DNA of 64,000 nucleotides from Patiria pectinifera (Eukaryota; Echinodermata; Asteroidea; Valvatida; Asterinidae): positions 13,092,465 through 13,156,464 of the forward strand of contig CM057149.1 of the NCBI GenBank assembly GCA_029964075.1, read 5' to 3'. Positions within the stretch are counted from its first letter, which is position 1. Each line of letters opens with the position of its first letter. Under the pieces are notes generated by a model that saw nothing but the letters and a program-made list of their open reading frames with translations, searched no databases and had not been told where the DNA came from. Position numbers and translations under genes: made by a program. This document shows positions 1-12,113 of the stretch, piece after piece.

Positions 1-1684
1 ATAAAGCGTTTCCTGTACAGTCTTCGCCAAAATGCGAATGCGCATCGAAGCAGAGACACGCCAAACTTATTAGGCGCGCAGTGGCACATTTATGCATAGA
101 CGGGCCTGGGAATGCATCATCAGGGACGGAGGACTATGTGGAATGAGTTGGTCAATACGAACAGTCAAATTGTTGTATGAGCATGAACAATGCGGCTGCC
201 AAGGAAACAACCAAGAAGTTGACGACACAATGTGAAATTTAAGTTTATTCTAAATTAAATGTTTGTGAAATCAAGGGCTTTGTCATTACTTAACATGTAT
301 CAATTCACAATTGAGATCCCACAGAATAAACAAAGATTACTCATCCCGAACAGAAATGACTTGCAACAGGCATGACCTGTGTACTGACGCAACTTCAAAT
401 ACCAAATTTGTATTATTGTCATTTGAAGGTCGTTTGTAATCACAGTTTTCGTAACTTTTTCGTTGTTTCGGAGCCTAATTAGGATCAGTGACAGGAATCC
501 GCGCTACAGACTTGAGTTGGTGATGTTGATTTTGTTTTAAAGACAGTAAACCAGTGACGATTTTTTTGTTTTGTACCCAGCTAGGACATGAGAACACTAA
601 TGTTACAAAACAAGTCAATGCAATGACATATAAATCGTAACACGGACAGAGTGATGTATAGAATCAGTTTTTATTTGGTCAAGTTTATGGTCAATGCATC
701 GACTGTTCTGGGGATAGCCTTATCGCTCATCCCTGGCCAAAAAAGTGTGCGATAAATCGCTGGGATTTACATAAGCACTTGAATACAGGATACGCGGTCT
801 GACTGTAGCAATGAGTATTGCTGCTTTCATGTAACGGGAAATTGTCATATACATGCGGCGTGGCGAGCTCACACAGAAGCACTTCCATGCATCTTTCTCT
901 CAATTTCAAGAACAGTTTCAGATTATTCAAGCTTTCCATGAGTGAAGGTTGCAAGCAATAGTTCAAATAAAATACTGAGAAAAGTGAGCTGACTTGCGGA
1001 GATTATCCGGAATCCATGGAGGTTTTTTGTTTTGGCTGACCTCTTTTTATGTTTAGAAACTTAGACAAAACAACATTTATGGGTTAAAGACAGGTAGGAT
1101 CATTTTGCATGTAGCTCAGAAGTAACCAACCGAATTATAATATTTTTGGGGGGATTAAAGATCGTAGGGTACTAACTACCCCGTGATGTTATTTCGTCTG
1201 GCTTGCTGCCATTGCAATGCATTGCGAGAAAATCAAGAAATGGTGGTGATTTCCAACGATCAGTCAATTGCCTTTTTTTTTAAATACAGAGTACCATGGG
1301 CGAAATCGTGTTTCGTGGTCAAAAGGTAGTGCAAGGTTTTTTACTGTTTTTGCAAAAAAAATAACTGAAGTTTCAACTGATTAGGTTTAACATTCGTCTG
1401 TAACATTTGAGAGGTGTTATTATTGGAAACGAACAATGCATGAAAAGCAAATGAGCCTAAAGCCTTGAAAAAGAAAGGGGGTGGTCATATTGACCAAGAT
1501 AGAATCCATAATTAACACATTCAAAATGCATCGTTAATAAGTTTTTTTTTTTTACAAGTTTCTAGTTGTTTTTAGAGTCGGGCTTATACAATTCCTATGT
1601 CTTAACTCACAAAAAAGGAAAAAAACACAAAGTAAGCAACAGTTGCAGACTATTGCAATGAGAGTAGCGATCAATGAGACTTAC
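1..1684. other. Intron or downstream part of the discoidin-like gene; no exon recognised
   Basis: This AT-rich stretch follows the donor of the F5/8 domain exon at 1685 on the minus strand, so it should be intron of that gene and may hold its next exon. I looked for the continuation of a discoidin fold (a W-x-Q-V/I-D-L core) on the minus strand and did not see one. A minus-strand open frame at 727-966 has no family signature that I recognise. Confidence 0.4.
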
Positions 1685-1801
1685 TATTCAGTCGGGCCTT
1701 GCTTGGGAGATAAGATGAGCCCCATGATCCTGACGCCGTCAGGCTGGAATCAGGGATGGCCCCACTGGCCATCCCCAGTGGGGAACTCGTACACGAAAGA
1801 C
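1685..1801 (-). CDS. Exon 2 of discoidin-like gene: start of F5/8 type C domain
   Basis: The acceptor AG lies at 1803-1802 and the donor gtaagt at 1684-1679, so the exon is 117 nt and ends in phase 1. It begins R-L-S-C and carries the PLGMASGAIPDS signature. The domain is cut after about 38 residues, so at least one further exon is needed to complete it. Confidence 0.75.
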
Positions 1802-4601
1802 CTGAAATGACACAAAATATATCGGATACAAGGTATCGCTTTTTCATTCCCATTTTGCCTGCCAAATAAATTTGTTTAGGGGACCACAGCCTGAATTTTA
1901 CACTAGAACATATTTTTTTCGCGATCTTCCGTTTCTCTAAAATGCAAGGAAGCCATAAAACATCATTTTTAGTTTAACAGTTTTTGCATTAAACGTTCAA
2001 GTATTCAATCTTTTCCTGACAACTGATTGCGATGCTGCAACCGCTTCAGCCCGAGTTTAGGGAATTTCTGTCAAAATTGAGATAGGAACCAACGAATTTG
2101 CTCATTGAATGATGAGTGCAGAACGTTCGCTCATTGACTTACTGTTATTTACTGAAACAATCACGAATCGCACCAAAAAGCCAGAAATTTACTTCTGCAA
2201 AAAGTCCAAAATGCAGACATCTTTTAGTGCTGAAGCAGCTTCATGGACACCATTCATTTTTGCAAAATTCCAGAAGAAAAATAAAAGAAATCATCAAATA
2301 TCATACTTGATTGTAAGTAAATAATAGGATCATGCACCGAGTGAAATCAGTGCGCCTAGTATGCTATCATTTTCGAGAAAAGAGTCATTATCATCATTTA
2401 ATCGGAATGGTTAGGCCAAAACCATTGCACTTTTACCGGGAACCCATATACTTTGCGTCGAGAAAAACGAAGTTAGATTTTCAAGTATTTACTTCACTTA
2501 GTTTTTAATAACCTGCTTCAGATTGATTGTATCGGTATTTCTTGAATGTGATAGGGCCTATATCCCTGCTCCATTCCCTTTCTTGTTTTCTTTTCCGATC
2601 AAATTCAGAGAATTGGAACTGCATAAAGCCGCGGTATAGCTTCATATTTGTAAATATGGTTTAAATTACAGGGGTGGGTGATAAAATGGGTCATTATATT
2701 TTGTTCTTGCACAGATAATAACTATTACCACACTTGTCCCCTCATTCAAAGGAATACAAGGAGTGTCACCCCCCTCCCCCACCACCACCATCGGAACGCC
2801 ACACGGCAAACACATAGGGGTACAAACAATACACTAAAATGTTACAATTAAACATCAGCAATTTCATGTGTTCTTTTTACCTGAAATGCTTGAGCTCCTT
2901 GCCTGGTCCTGTGACGTCACATCTTGCACTACAGGATGGGCCGAGCATAATTCTAAAATACAAAGCCAAAATTGTGATATTTTAATTTTCATTCTTTTTT
3001 TTAAACTGGAAAAAAAACATAACCGACAGATGATAGGCACAAAATGCGTCTCGTGTTTTCACACAGAGAAAGTTTGGGTGTTCTGAAAGCTGAATCCAGT
3101 GGATTTGTTTAAATTGTATAGTATATACGGATACAGCACTGAGTAAAACTGATGAGGCATCACAACAAATATGGTCAATATTAAAAAAAATAATAATAAA
3201 AAAATTGAAACTAACAAGGCGAAACTGTGAAAAATAATGTACCGTGCCAGTTATTTTCCAATTTCAACTCCCCAATAATAGATTTCTTGTTTTAGTTGCT
3301 ATTTTCCTAATAAGAGAGTTATTCAATTTAACTCTACAAAATTCGAATTGATTTAAGCCGACAATTAGTCGTTTAGTTCTCGCAGGGTAGACTGGTTCCC
3401 GCCCCGTTAGGATTCATTGCGTAGGGACGGGATTCAGTTTACTCACAGGGATTCGTGTGTGGGCATAATATAAGCCTGCGCCTTTCAAACTACTGACGGA
3501 AGAAAGTAGGTTTTCATTCAAATTAACGAAACAAGTTTTAAAGTTCGTCAGTAGAAAAAGAATATGATTTGTTGGAGAACACAGACGGTATATCTTTATC
3601 AAAAGGTGCACGCAATAACCGTTATTCAACTCAGGCGCGGTTCTACGGGGGGGGGGAGCAGCCCCCCCCCCCCCAAATTTTGTCTAGCCCCCCCAAAATA
3701 AATTCCGTAATAAAAAAAAATTGCATTAGCAAAAACAAGGATTGTGATGAACATGCGAACGGTCTCCCCCTGAAGAAGAAATAGCCGTGACAAGGGTGCA
3801 TTAGTTAATATATTGTGAATGATTTTATTGGCGCTCCCCATTGAAAATATGGCATGAGGCCCCCCCCCCCCCCCCAACCACCACCTATTGATTTTCGGAG
3901 GCCTAAGTGTCTGGAAAAAATAACCGGTCAACATTTCAGCACGCCTCCCTGAAAAAAATTCTGGATCCACCGTGCTAGCCCCCCCCCCCCAAATATTGGT
4001 TCTAGAACCGCGCCTGATTCAACTCTTAATTGAAAAGAGACGTTCATAGGCCTATATCTTAGGACGCAACAATTAGCCATTTGAGCCTTCTGATTTTGGT
4101 AGTTTCTCGGAAAGCACTTTCAAATGTTTAATAACCGTCCATTCAATTACAGCTTGAAAAATTGTAGTTTTCATGAAATCATCACGCGAAGGAATGTTGG
4201 CCATACAAATGTTGATCTTCAAAAGTAGAGCCATTGCAACGCTAGTTGTCATTTTTAGTATTAAACAAATGATTCGTAAACAAAGTGCGTGTGTACACGC
4301 TTTGTGCTCGGATCGTATTAATTGTAACTGTACACCTCAGAAACACAAAGTTTCAGCTACACGAATCAGTTGCTTATACTTACAGGTTTTCACGAGTTCT
4401 TTGCAATAGAAAATAATGTATAAAAATTACGATTGAAATCAAAAATATATTTCAGTTTCACACTTACGTAAGGGCGCAGTGATGGCAATCAGCGTGGCCA
4501 CCAATACCAGCAGATTTGATGCAGAGTAAGACATTGTTTAGGAATACGATGAGAGAACGTAATACAAAAGTCTTCAAGGGAGATCAGCTGGAGCCGAGTA
4601 T
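1685..4601 (-). CDS. Secreted F5/8 type C (discoidin-like) domain protein, 5' part only
   Basis: The gene reads right to left and leaves the window at the left edge. Exon 1 (4534-4468) encodes MSYSASNLLVLVATLIAITAPL, a short polar start plus a hydrophobic run typical of a cleaved signal peptide, and ends in a gtaagt donor in phase 1. Exon 2 (1801-1685) starts after a tttcag acceptor in the matching phase. It encodes a Cys followed by PLGMASGAIPDSSLTASGS and then LPSKARLN, which is the opening of an F5/8 type C domain (family pattern C..PLGMESG.IPDSQITASS...P..ARLN). The joined product is a secreted protein starting almost directly with the lectin-like domain. Echinonectin-like and EDIL3-like proteins share this fold, but one partial domain cannot separate them. 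Discoidin domains bind glycans or phospholipids outside the cell; that role is inferred from the family. Intron 1 (about 2.7 kb) carries a hAT-type element. Confidence 0.72.
3632..4016. mobile_element. hAT-type non-autonomous element (385 bp)
   Basis: The ends are inverted repeats, CAGGCGCGGTTCTA on the left and TAGAACCGCGCCTG on the right. They are flanked by identical 8-bp target duplications ATTCAACT at 3624-3631 and 4017-4024. An 8-bp duplication and CAG-type ends are hallmarks of hAT transposons. The inside holds several runs of 7-14 C and no transposase. It sits in intron 1 of the discoidin-like gene. Confidence 0.85.
4468..4534 (-). CDS. Exon 1 of discoidin-like gene: signal peptide
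   Basis: The ATG is at 4534-4532 and is the first ATG after the predicted transcription start. It encodes 22 complete codons with a hydrophobic LLVLVATLIAI core. The donor gtaagt is at 4467-4462. The next exon shares the phase, giving Arg at the junction. Confidence 0.75.
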
Positions 4602-4633
4602 GAACCGATGGAGGTTGGTAGTCGGTTTATATA
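4598..4633 (-). promoter_or_regulatory. TATA box plus initiator of the discoidin-like gene
   Basis: On the minus strand TATATAAA occupies 4633-4626. A YYANWYY-type initiator (TTCATAC) follows with its A at 4601, 32 bases from the first T of the TATA box. This is the textbook spacing. It predicts a 5'UTR of about 67 nt (4601-4535) with no ATG before the start codon. Confidence 0.65.
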
Positions 4634-4810
4634 TCATGGTGCTGGATATCCAGGGAAGGGTGTGTCGGCGATAAAATGCCTGAGCAGATATCGGACTTTG
4701 CTGCAACAATCCATCCCTCCGAGACGTTGTCCACGTGAGCCTGTTTGTGTTGGTAGGAAGCCAACAATCTGTATGTGGGAGGGGAAGATCCAATGTAACA
4801 TCATCCTAGT

Positions 4811-4829
4811 GGGGGGGGGGGGGGGGGGG
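4811..4829. repeat. Poly-G tract
   Basis: An almost uninterrupted run of about 18 G lies upstream of the discoidin-like promoter. It is one of many C/G homopolymer tracts in the left 9 kb (near 3661, 3860, 3980, 6221, 7671, 7695, 8511, 8720 and 8850). Confidence 0.7.
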
Positions 4830-5214
4830 AGGGTATAAGCCCCCTCTCCAATATTCCGGCACCTAAGCCCGTGGAAGGGACATCAACGATTATTCCAGTT
4901 ACTCAATCGCATAAGAATCTTTCCCACGTTTCCGAATCGTTCCCACGTTCGTACGATTTTCCTAAATCGATCACACAACTTCAGAAATCGTGGCACTATT
5001 TTTTTTATCTTGGCTACTACATCAGTTTCTAGGCTTTAGTCAGCAAATTTTAAATGTAATTATGTAAAACGGGAAGTCGATTTTTCTCCATTTCTTTGTG
5101 ACGCATGGGTTCTGGCACTGATCGACCGCGCAAACTGTGACGAACCAGCAACTATAATGTTCAAGGATCTTTATGGCGCGCAAAAGTGACATTCAATCAG
5201 GTTGAAGCGGTAGT

Positions 5215-5735
5215 TTTTGGTTATTTCACGATATCTCCAGTTATTTCCAGTTATGTCCAATGTTTCTAGACATTTGTTTTGCTATTTCAAAACCCTTGGT
5301 GATATTATGAAATCGATTTCAAGATATTTCCAAATAGATTTCTTTATTCATTTCAAAATATCTCGAAATCCATTTGAAGGTCTCGAAATCCATAACAACC
5401 TATCTCGAAATCCATTTCAAGATATCTCGAAACCCATTTCAAGAAGGGCCTGAATTCAGTTCAAGACATCCCGAAATCCTTTTTTCAATTCAGCTCGAAG
5501 TCGTTTAAGATTCCGTGCAAGGTCATTAATCATTCCGTTTTCACCAAATGCCCGACACTGCTTGCGATGATTATGACATTGGTGAAAGCGGAAACAATTT
5601 AATGATATCTTGATATATGCATTTATAGAGATATCTTAAAATCGATTTCGACTCGAAATATCTCAAGACTGATTTCAAGATATCTCTCAATGGATTTTAG
5701 GATATCTCTAAATGATTTTTAGATATCTAAATATA
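5215..5735. repeat. Degenerate GATATCTC-rich satellite-like region
   Basis: About 500 bp is built from variants of GATATCTCGAAAT and its reverse complement (ATTTCGAGATATC, ATTTCAAGATATC). The spacing is irregular, with a unique interruption near 5500-5600. No coding potential is evident. Confidence 0.6.
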
Positions 5736-5940
5736 TTTAACCACATCGATCGTTGATGTGAATAAATGTCACGTATGCGCGCCGTAGATCTGCAATACCC
5801 AGATCGTGACATTAGCTTGGCAGCACATCAGACATCTTGCAGTGACATATTGCTGTGCAGACCAATGCCCCAAATTGCTCACGCCGGGACCTAGGAGGGC
5901 GCAGCCGAAAACAAGTCCCGGGTTCAACATTCATTTCCTT

Positions 5941-6189
5941 GTGACGCATATGTTTTGGCACACATTACCCTGAGTCATGACGACCCTGCAAGACTGTTCA
6001 TGATGTTAATCCCAAACAGACCTTAATGTGAAATGTTCTGGGCAATACATCAAACATCTGGCAGTGACGCATGTGTTTTGGCAGACATTACCCTGAGTCA
6101 TGACGAGCCTGCAAGCCTGCTCAAGATGTTAATCCCAAACATACCTTAATGTGAAATGTTCTTGGCAAAACATCAAACATCTGGCAGTG
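5941..6189. repeat. Tandem duplication, period about 123 bp
   Basis: Two adjacent near-identical copies (5941-6063 and 6064-6189) share GTGTTTTGGCA(C/G)ACATTACC, the following TGAGTCATGACGA, and CATCAAACATCTGGCAGTGA. Diverged relatives of the head, around a TGACGCATG core, occur near 5097 and 7082, so this looks like a local expansion of an older dispersed unit. Confidence 0.65.
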
Positions 6190-9100
6190 ACACTGCAAAA
6201 TTATTTGGTTGCAGTCATACCCCCCCCCCCCCCGCCCCTTCTGAAAAGCAGTTCGCTCACATGCCTCTTTGACCACTTGTACCGAGGTAGTCCAACCAGG
6301 CGTTGCGTACAGTAAGCAGAAGCAGAAGCAGAAATTGACGCCCTTGGTGACAGCAGGCTTTAAGAGCTAGGACCTACACCAGTTTACCCTAGCTGGATTT
6401 GCACAGTGTTTTGTACTTTAATAGCATCAACATGAAGTTGGTGTCGATGCCTAGGAGGGGGCCGAGGGCCTACGGAACACTGGTGCCTAGCCTACGAAAC
6501 ACCTGGATATAGAAGTACAGGCCTATTCGTTTTCAATGAGAGTGTAACAGAAGACAACGTAATTTGGGATTTGAATTTCACCAAATGTTAGTCACATTAA
6601 TTGGCGATAAGAAAATCAGTTTAATTTGAAGAAATTCATACGATATTTATTGCCTTTTAAAAAATTTTATCTGACATTTCCACAAAGCAACTTAATTCAG
6701 TATAAATTTCATAGCTGGTTTGGGGCTATTTTTGGGGTGGATTGTGTGCACCCGCGACCATGTTATTTTCATTAATGTTGATCATTAATGTTTATAGGAC
6801 TTTTTGCTGGGCGGGCTCAACATTCGCCATGAGGCACATGCCCTCGGCAGAAAGTGGTCTCGGTCAAGTTTGTGCAACCCCTACACCCCCTCCCACGACG
6901 AGTTTTCTTTTTGAACATAAAACTTTGAGGGCCGTTTGGTTACATTATTAACTGTGCACATGGTAAACTTTGTGCGCGGGTCTCATTCACAGACCAGCTG
7001 TCACGAACATGTTTCCATTTTCACCACTGCGACTTTGGCAAGGAAAAAAAACTCCCAATTAAACAATTTGCTCCGTTTCCTTGTTGCGCATGTGTTTTGA
7101 TACTGAATCATACTTGCACAGGCATGACAAGTTAAGCGTCAACTAAACTGTCAAAGGATCTTTGAATAAAAAAAACCCAGACTTTGAACTTGTCAGTAAT
7201 GTCAGTAATGTGCGGTGATAGGCGGAGGATTGCCTAAGCCGTCCTAAACAACATTTGTGTATAGCCCCTAACGTCATATTAATTGTTGCAGTAGTCTTCT
7301 CGGGACCCGCCCGGGGGGTCAATTGTACATAGCAATCTAACCATGCTTCGGCCGGTCATAGATTTCCTCCGAAAAATATGGCAAGATTGTTGATTGGACG
7401 GTAATTTTAACAATGGTGTTATGTTGGTTGCGCTTCGATGGCCACAAGAATGACCATATTATGTCATTGTCTCCAATTGGATGCAAGCGTAATGGGACGT
7501 CTCAGGCTTTTGAGACGCTTGGTGGCAGCAAACACACGGGTCTTTTTCGATTGTTTGCGTCATTGTGAGCATGCGCGCATTAGCTTGAACATGAAAAGGA
7601 CCGGTGTGTTTGCTGCCACCAAGCGTCTGAAAAAGTCTCCCATTGGTGTGAAAAAATCACTGGCGGTGGCAGGGGGGGGGGGGGCAGGTGGCCATTGCCC
7701 CCCCCCCTTCACTTTTTCCACTGAGTATAGTATTTATAGGTCTTTTAGGTCCCCGGAGTATAGTATACTCTTGGAAAAGGGTTTCACTTTTAAGCAGCTT
7801 TAAACACAAATGGCGGCCTCAGTGTATTCCAAACAGGCATTGTAGTTGATCACCTGACCATGATTTTTGATCTGACCCACAAAATGTTTTGACCCACAAA
7901 AATGAATATTTTTATCTTTTAAAAAATATTGGTTAAAAAATAGCAAAATACGAAGTCCCACTGAATTTGCTCTGCCGGTACACCGTGGCCCTCACTCGAT
8001 AAAACTTGTTTTAAAGAAAGTCTCAAAATGTTATGCCGATTGCATTGGCAGAAGCATTCCGCGTGTATATCCGGAGCAATTACAAGAAGTTTCTTGAGGA
8101 TTCATATTCCCCCGGTCTGATGAGGATCACATGTCGTGTGCAAAGCCAATTAAGCCTTTATATCCATCTAAACAAATAACATCAAACAGATGTTATATAA
8201 ATTAATGTTATGTAAACAAAGCATTATTTTGTATGACTCATAGATCATTATTAACGTGGTCTGCGTTGAATTTAAGCGCAACATTAACATATAGCGGGCG
8301 CGGCCGGGGCATGCTGCGCTGCGGCCTAGTCTGGGATTTAGGCTTATGTTCTGTAACTTCTGTTGATTCCTGACTTCCTTGAGACGCATGTCACTGGCGC
8401 ACTGGGTCATGTAAACAGTTACGCCTGGGTGTAAATAGGGGAGGGTGCTGATGGAATAACACCCCCCGCACACACACTTTTTGACCAGAAGATATGGGCT
8501 TTTGGACCCCTCCCCCCCCCACATTTTTGTCAGTGGTGAGAAACAAAGAAATGCCGATTTTAAAGTTATTTTGTAACATTCCGAGAGTCAATTCATTACA
8601 TAGTTCAGAGAAATGCAGCATTCAGCATTAAAATATACGTAATGCCCACGTGATTGCATACTAGATGTACATTTGTATTATGAACGGCGACCCCTATAGT
8701 GTCACGTCTGGCGTATAACCCCCCCCCCCAATGTTCTTCGATTACTAACTTGCTTGTGACTCGTGTGTTTTACCAATGTATATAGGCACACACCTGGGCG
8801 TAAATCCGGGGAGGGGGGAGTGAAATATTTTTATTTCATGTGTTACCACCCCCCCCCCCTCCCCCGCGCTCCTCCCGTCCCTCTTCCCCGCTTTACGATT
8901 TTCCACGGCGGGACAATTCGCAAAACAAGTAAGGATTTTTGGTCATCCACCACTGCACTTAATCAGTCCCCCGCGTTGCACTCGCTGACACGGATTTACT
9001 CCACTGACGAGTATGGCAAGCCTATTATAACAACTAACACAACTTGAAATGTCCTCGACAATTCAATATGACTGCAGTAATTATGTCCCGTAGGCCCCAA

Positions 9101-9840
9101 AGCCTATCCGATTGTGACGATTTCACTGTTTTGTGGCCGTCTACTATTAAAGTACCGTAGTGCAGCTGTAGTAGCGCCTGGCACTTGCGGGTTTGTAGCT
9201 ACGAAAGGCCGGTCCCAGCTCTGAATACGTCTTTATTGTTTCTGAGAATTTTGTTCAATGCATTGGATGGACGTCAGGACTGGCAGGTGATCATCTAATG
9301 AAGTAACGTCCCCTCTGGCGCCAAAGAAAAACGCGAAATACCCAGAAATAAAATTGGTTACCCCACACAATTGCACCCAACAAATGCAACGTTAATCGAG
9401 ACTTAATTTGATGTACGTCTCGGAGAGTTGTGAGTATTTTTCCGAATTTTGTAAATGAGAATAAATCATTGACATTCTTTCGAAATTCTGCACGGTGCGT
9501 CCGTGGAAAAGTTCACGTGAAAAAGTTTTAACAACACCGCCCTCTGTAGTTTTTAATTGACCAATAAAACAGGCACCCTGTATCCGTTACGCATAATTGA
9601 CATTCGGTCTTGAATCTACACCCGACTAGAGTACCGGCATTTACCTGTGTGGACTGTGCAGTACGACTGTGACTTTGATTGGGAGTGCAAAATGGCCGGA
9701 ATTTGCCTATTTCGTTCAACAATTAATACATCGAAGAGATTCCACAAAGATGTACTTTTGAAGAGACTCAAGGTGAAAGCTATTTTTCGGGACATCATAT
9801 CTTTCGTTGTCAATGTACATGATGTAGTTAGGTGCCCATG
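6190..9840. other. Non-coding stretch, no gene seen
   Basis: Apart from the foldback at 7492-7645, this stretch holds long C runs and short low-complexity patches. The open frames in it have no recognisable family. The first exon of CPT2, carrying the mitochondrial presequence, may lie here or nearer 13,890, but I could not identify it. Confidence 0.4.
7492..7645. repeat. Foldback element
   Basis: The arms GACGCTTGGTGGCAGCAAAC (near 7517) and GTTTGCTGCCACCAAGCGTC (ending near 7628) are inverted copies. The similarity extends outwards to TAATGGGAC and CTCCCATTGG. About 60 bp separates the arms. No transposase is present. Confidence 0.7.
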
Positions 9841-9863
9841 TTAGGTACAGCCTTAGCCCGACT

Positions 9864-9912
9864 GCGTCTGGCCGTACAGTACTATCGCAAGCTCTGTAGT
9901 ACGGCCAGACGC
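9864..9912. repeat. Short hairpin at the edge of the foldback complex
   Basis: GCGTCTGGCCGTAC (9864-9877) pairs with GTACGGCCAGACGC (9899-9912) around a 21-nt loop. The same hairpin recurs near 11658-11706 next to the second copy of the large element, so it belongs to the element's end. Confidence 0.75.
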
Positions 9913-9931
9913 CCGATGCTTCCACAGAGAC

Positions 9932-10603
9932 TGAATTTTGTTGGCCGCCGATGTAGCGATTTCGCTACATCTTTCGATCGCGATTATCTTTTCATCCAGG
10001 ACACACATTTCCAAAGTTAAGGTTCGTAGTCGTAGAGCAACTCATACCCTTTCGAAAAAACGTTCTTTGGTCTCAATATTTTCATCCATCTGGCCACAAG
10101 ACGAATTTCAGTCATCAGATTCCACAAATATCGTCCCCCATGCGATCCCCCATGCGATTTCAAAATGGCGGCCGAGCTGTAATGTATGCAATATGTAGGC
10201 GCGCCCGCGCAAACTCGTGAATATGCATAAATAGTCTGTGACGTATGACCTCGTGTTTTTGGACGTGCGTGTGGCGGGGCCGTACGGTCATACGTCACAG
10301 ACTGTTTATGCATATTCACGAGTTTGCGCGGGCGCGCCTGCATATTGCATACATTACAGCGCGGCCGCCATTTTGAAATCGCATGGGGGATCGCATGGGG
10401 GACGATATTTGTGGAATCTGATGACTGAAATTCGTCTTGTGGCCAGATGGATGAAAATATTGAGACCAAAGAACGTTTTTTCGAAAAGGTATGAGTTGCT
10501 CTACGACTACGAACCTTAACTTTGGAAATGTATGTCCTGGATGAAAAGATAATCGCGATCGAAAGATGTAGCGAAATCGCTACATCGGCGGCCAACAAAA
10601 TTC
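9932..10603. mobile_element. Large foldback element with arms of about 320 bp
   Basis: Left arm 9932 to about 10250 and right arm about 10283-10603 are nearly perfect inverted copies around a GC-rich centre of about 30 bp. Because the arms mirror each other, the same peptide-like reading appears on the plus strand in the left arm and on the minus strand in the right arm. That is a symmetry artefact, not a gene. A partial second copy starts at 11636. Confidence 0.85.
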
Positions 10604-10638
10604 AATTAATTCGACAATTATTCTCGACTTCGTCCAAC

Positions 10639-10674
10639 CTGGGCTAAGCCTTAGCCTAGCCCAGGTTGGACGAA
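10639..10674. repeat. Near-perfect hairpin
   Basis: CCAACCTGGGCTA and TAGCCCAGGTTGG are inverted around a short AGCC-rich loop. It abuts the right end of the large foldback. The shared GGCTAAGCCTTAGCC block also occurs near 11635. Confidence 0.7.
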
Positions 10675-10754
10675 GTCTTCATTGCAATACCACTAACGTC
10701 CAGGACAAGACTTTTCTACATGAAACCATACAACATTTATACCAGAGTTTTGTT

Positions 10755-11535
10755 ATGTTTTACCTCGTTATAGAAGCTAATATTTCACGCCTACATACTC
10801 TATGTATCCTTATCTGTTGGGTTGCTGGATTCAGGAATTCCATATGCGATGCTGACTGACGTTAATCAGGAAAATAACCTCCAAAGCAACGTTAAACTTG
10901 TACGTGTTTGTAGTCGCTTTTCATCAGTTTATTCCCAGAGTCGTACGTCATGTACAATGTACATGATATGTACAAATGTACGTGCGTACAATCCAAAAGC
11001 GCGCACGCACGCTAAGCGCCCTCATTTGTTTAGTTTTGGTTGGAACCGTGACGTCACTCCAGCCAACCGATGTCAGGAAAACGCTCAACCAATGACCAAA
11101 GCCGAAACGTGTTTCTGGTAACTGGCGCGAAAACACGCTCGGTCATTGGATTAGCGATCGCAGCTTCAAGTAAGTGCGCGTGCGTATGAGGGTGGTTACT
11201 AAGCAAATCGCGCGTGCGCATTGCATATTCATGCAGCATAGTCTGTCCCCCGGACCAGATGTGATATGAGCGTCGAGAATAATTGTCCGGTCTAGGGAAC
11301 CAGACTACACGCTGCACAGTACAGACGTACATGATGTACGACTAGAATAGAATCTGCGGTGAGAAACTGATGAAAAGAGACTAAACACGTACAAGTTTAA
11401 CGATGCTTTCGAGTTTATTTTCCTGATTGACGTCAGTCAGCATCGCATATGGAATTCCCGAACCCAGCGTGCTAACAGATAAGGACACATAGAATACTAC
11501 GACGTAAAAATTAGCGTCTCCAACAAGGTAAAAAT
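10755..11535. mobile_element. Second, older foldback between two copies of the large one
   Basis: A left arm at about 10755-10975 matches a right arm at about 11310-11535 in inverted orientation. Shared stretches include GGAATTCCATATGCGATGCT, ACTTGTACGTGT and CTTTTCATCAGTTT. The arms are clearly more diverged than those at 9932-10603. The core of about 330 bp has GTGCGCGTGCG-like sequence. Confidence 0.7.
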
Positions 11536-11635
11536 ATTAAAATTATTGGTAAGAAATGTTTTCGTTCGGTTGTGAGCACATGTGTGCTCAGGACTCCCTC
11601 CGTAACGCGTAGAGAGGAAAGGGAGTCCACCAGGG

Positions 11636-12113
11636 CTAAGCCTTAGCCCGTCTGCGTCTGGCCGTACATGAGTACAATCGCAAGCTCTGTAGTACGGCCA
11701 GACGCCCGATGCTTCCACAGAGACTGAGTTTTGTTGGCCGCCGATGTAGCGATTTTGCTACATCTTTCGATCGCGATTATCTTTTCATCCAGGACACAAA
11801 TTTCCAAAGTTAAGGTTCGTAGTCGTAGAGCAACTCATACCTTTTCGAAAAAACGTTGTTTGGTCTCAATATTTTCATCCATCTGGCCACAAGACGAATT
11901 TCAGTCATCAGATTCCACAAATATCGTCCCCCATGCGATCCCCCATGCGATTTCAAAATGGCGGCTGCGCTGTAATGTATTCAATATGCAGACGCGCCCG
12001 CGCAAACTCATGAATATGCATAACAGTCTGTGACGTACATGTATGACCTCGTATGTTTGGACGTACGGCCCCGCCGCACGCACGTGGTCATACGTCACAG
12101 ACTGTTATGCATC
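11636..12113 (+). mobile_element. Partial second copy of the large foldback
   Basis: This repeats the left end of the 9.9-kb element (hairpin, GGCCGCCGATGTAGCG, the long arm and the GC-rich centre). Only the first bases of the right arm remain before the sequence switches to the 139-bp inverted-repeat element at 12114. Confidence 0.8.

Noticed and set aside
8311-8375. GC-rich ATG CTG CGC TGC GGC at 8,311 as a presequence exon
   Set aside because: No donor in the required phase; the frame closes after 20 codons.
10017-10598. 193-residue minus-strand open frame and its plus-strand mirror at 9938-10198
   Set aside because: Both encode the same peptide start because they lie in the two arms of a palindrome. 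No homology is recognised, so this is a symmetry artefact.
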